Assembly: GCF_009741375.1 (NCBI RefSeq)
Contig: NZ_WOWP01000041.1
Location: forward strand, 1-52,651
Source: Flavobacterium rakeshii
GTDB lineage: Bacteria > Bacteroidota > Bacteroidia > Flavobacteriales > Flavobacteriaceae
Reading direction: 5' to 3'
DNA length: 52,651 nucleotides
The position numbers and the translations under genes are program-made. The notes beneath the pieces were generated by a model that was not told the origin of the DNA, did no database searches, and was given only the letters and a program-made list of their open reading frames with translations. Shown in pieces: positions 50,756-52,651 of this stretch. Each line of letters begins with the position of its first letter. The stretch's first letter is position 1.

Positions 50756-52618
50756 TTATCTTTTTATTATAACAAACTCATTACGTCTGTTCTTAGCATG
50801 CTCTTCTTCAGTACAGTTGTCGCCACAATTTACCTTAGGCATGGTTTCACCATAACCTTTTCCGGTTATCCTTTCTCTTGATATACCTTGTGATACAACA
50901 TATTGCATTACAGATTTTGCTCTTTGTTCAGATAACTTCATGTTGTAGTCATCACTACCTCGGCTATCAGTGTGTGCCTGTGCCTCGATAACCATTTCAG
51001 GGTATGACTTCATTACATCAACCAGTTTGTTTAGTTCAAAGGCTGCCTGAGGAGTAATGTTACTCTTATCATATTCAAAATAGATACTGTTTAGTACCAC
51101 CCTGTCGCCTACGATAAGATCGTCTAGCGGTTCAAGATCGGCCATTACGGCAACTTCACCACCGTGTTTCTTCTCTGCCGGGAAGTTATCTGTCTTGTAA
51201 CCTTCTATTGATGCCTGTACTGTGTAATCAGTATCACAGTCTACACTATAGGTAACTTTACCGTTTGCATCGGCTGTTCTGGTTTCGATTACGTTATTTC
51301 TGTCGTCAAGTATAGCTACTTTTCCTGCCGGAATAATTTTTCCTGTTTTTTTGTCTCTAACAGTTACTATAACTTCCACACCACAAATAGGAGTAGCCAT
51401 ATACAGGTTATCTGTTCCTAAGCGGTTACTGGCAAAGAAACCAACGTTTTGTGAAGCGTTAAAGGTGAATGAGAAGTCGTCTTTAGAGGTGTTGATAGGA
51501 TCTCCCAGATTAATAGCTTCGTTGTCACCGTTTAAATCTATCATATATACGTCATAACCACCAAAACCTTTAAGTCCTTCTGAAGAGAAGAAAAGTTTAT
51601 TATCTGATGTTATGTAAGGGAAGCTTTCTCTTCCTTCTGTATTTACTTTTGGACCCATGTTTTCCGGTTTCCCGTATGAGTTAGGGCCTTTAATATCTAC
51701 TTTCCAAATATCAGTTTCACCCATAGAACCTGTTCTGTTTGAAGAGAAATAAAGGGTTTTGCCATCGGCACTAACTGATGGGTTAGCAGATGACCAACGC
51801 TTGTCGTTAAGCGGTAAAGCCTCTACATTACCCCACTTTCCGTTTACTTTAGTCGCCTTAAAGATGTAAAGTAGTCCGGTTTGCTGACCGTTGTCTTTCT
51901 CAAACTTTCCTTCTTTAAAGCTCTCGCTGGCAAAGTACATGGTATTGCCATCGGCTGTAATAGTTGCAGGGCCGTCGTGCCATTTACTGTTTATCTCAGT
52001 AACCGGTTCTGGGCTGCTAAATTTACCGTCTCCCTGATAAGTGGCTACATATAAATCAAGATATGGCTCTTCGTTACGGCCATATTTCCTGCGAACGGTG
52101 TTACGTGTACTGGTAAAGTAAAAAGATTTGTCGTCGTTTAATACAGCGCCAAAATCGGTATATTTTTTATCACTAATGTCTAAGTACTGCTCGTCAAAAA
52201 GCTTGGTTTGACTTTTTAGTTTAGGCAAATAATCAGGATCTTTCATAAATATGATTGCTCTTTGATCCTTAGGAGCCATTTTGGCAAAAGTGAGCATTTG
52301 TGCATTAGCTTCCTCATATCTGCCTTCGGCTTTTAGCATCTGGGCATAGTGGTAATAGATCTCAGAGTCCTGCTTAGACTTAACAGCCTTTTCATACCAC
52401 TTAATAGCCTCTTTACTGTTAAACATGTTGTAGTAGCTCTCAGCAAGCTGCCTGTAAACATAAGGATCTTTTTTGTTGGCAAGCTTCATGTATTCGTCGG
52501 CAGCATCAATGTATTCAAAACGGTTGAATAGCTTATCTGCTTTTTCCGTGTCTTTATTTTGTGCCATGGCAAACTGCGCTGCCAGCATAAAACTTAAACT
52601 GATATATAGGTTCTTCAT
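50756..52618 (-). CDS. OmpA-family protein with TPR and PD40 propeller (PorE-like)
   Basis: A 620-residue outer-membrane-linked periplasmic protein. Signal peptide 1-19 (FAMAQ). In order: TPRs (about 22-135), PD40/WD40-like propeller (about 145-400; TSTRNTVRRKYGRNEEPYLD, YFSSNRTGSMGETDIW, LFFSSEGLKGFGGYDVYMID), a carboxypeptidase-regulatory-like domain (about 410-490) and an OmpA C-terminal peptidoglycan domain (about 508-620; YFEYDKSNITPQAAFELNKL, EAQAHTDSRG, NRRNEFVI). This is the PorE layout of type IX secretion and gliding. Several paralogs exist per genome, often beside porP/sprF genes; the upstream gene is off the window, so the assignment stays at family level. Confidence 0.88.
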   Translation of the reverse strand: MKNLYISLSFMLAAQFAMAQNKDTEKADKLFNRFEYIDAADEYMKLANKKDPYVYRQLAESYYNMFNSKEAIKWYEKAVKSKQDSEIYYHYAQMLKAEGRYEEANAQMLTFAKMAPKDQRAIIFMKDPDYLPKLKSQTKLFDEQYLDISDKKYTDFGAVLNDDKSFYFTSTRNTVRRKYGRNEEPYLDLYVATYQGDGKFSSPEPVTEINSKWHDGPATITADGNTMYFASESFKEGKFEKDNGQQTGLLYIFKATKVNGKWGNVEALPLNDKRWSSANPSVSADGKTLYFSSNRTGSMGETDIWKVDIKGPNSYGKPENMGPKVNTEGRESFPYITSDNKLFFSSEGLKGFGGYDVYMIDLNGDNEAINLGDPINTSKDDFSFTFNASQNVGFFASNRLGTDNLYMATPICGVEVIVTVRDKKTGKIIPAGKVAILDDRNNVIETRTADANGKVTYSVDCDTDYTVQASIEGYKTDNFPAEKKHGGEVAVMADLEPLDDLIVGDRVVLNSIYFEYDKSNITPQAAFELNKLVDVMKSYPEMVIEAQAHTDSRGSDDYNMKLSEQRAKSVMQYVVSQGISRERITGKGYGETMPKVNCGDNCTEEEHAKNRRNEFVIIKR

Positions 52619-52651
52619 CTTTCTTGATCGCTTTTAGGTTAGAAATAACGT

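Overview
The window is chromosomal DNA from a Bacteroidota bacterium of the class Flavobacteriia, most likely a Flavobacterium or close relative. This rests on: a C-terminal type IX secretion (T9SS) sorting domain; a PorE-like OmpA protein; DUF4270, DUF4139 and DUF2975 families; a fused OlsF ornithine-lipid synthase; the gene order panC-panD / GT5-like / DUF4270 / glmS; an isolated atpD-atpC pair; and many promoters of the Bacteroidota type (TTG, about 19-22 bases, TAnnTTTG). No rRNA, tRNA or CRISPR array was seen.

Layout. 1-94: end of an IS3-family element, cut by the window edge. 134-4650: GT9 glycosyltransferase, periplasmic catalase with an ankyrin partner, DinB-like protein and OsmC. 4650-8196: palindromic repeat, two tandem 95-residue membrane proteins, a Crp/Fnr regulator, a dicarboxylate/amino-acid symporter and a probable small RNA. 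8197-10484: TPR/HTH lipoprotein and small proteins. 10535-13010: an AT-rich accessory island with an XRE regulator and a nuclease-helicase (DUF2075), the best candidate for a defence locus. 13115-20203: ammonium transporter, a dehydrogenase-VOC fusion, DUF805, OlsF, exonuclease III and an OmpA-like lipoprotein. 20353-30208 (all minus): secreted sugar dehydrogenase, DUF4139 protein, AsmA-like/GT51 protein, RadA, a pseudo-esterase, a YbhN-like protein, PanD and PanC. 30318-34637 (plus): GT5-like protein, DUF4270 lipoprotein, GlmS. 34976-36856: atpD-atpC. 36927-40348: a DUF2975 x4 / XRE membrane-protein operon. 40475-46461: biotin genes bioF, bioD and bioA with a ketoacyl synthase. 46462-47259: an 800-base gap with a possible orphan transcript. 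47260-52618: second TPR/HTH regulator, RecX, a JmjC/cupin protein and a PorE-like OmpA protein.

How parts work together. Catalase and its ankyrin partner, and OsmC, deal with peroxide. The Crp/Fnr protein probably activates the two small membrane proteins next to it, because each has an FNR-like palindrome about 42 bases upstream of its predicted start. bioF, bioD, bioA and the ketoacyl synthase form a biotin locus. The panC-to-GT51 genes are spaced like a single operon.

Most noteworthy for follow-up: the duplicated Crp/Fnr operators; the small RNA at about 7888-8026 with mutually exclusive stems; the XRE/nuclease-helicase island; the four-paralog DUF2975 operon with a shared C-terminal tail; the dehydrogenase-VOC fusion; the SusC-like plug motif inside a DUF4139 protein; and an apparent one-base deletion at the end of the ankyrin gene. 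All functional statements come from reading the sequence and from family knowledge; no database search was run.
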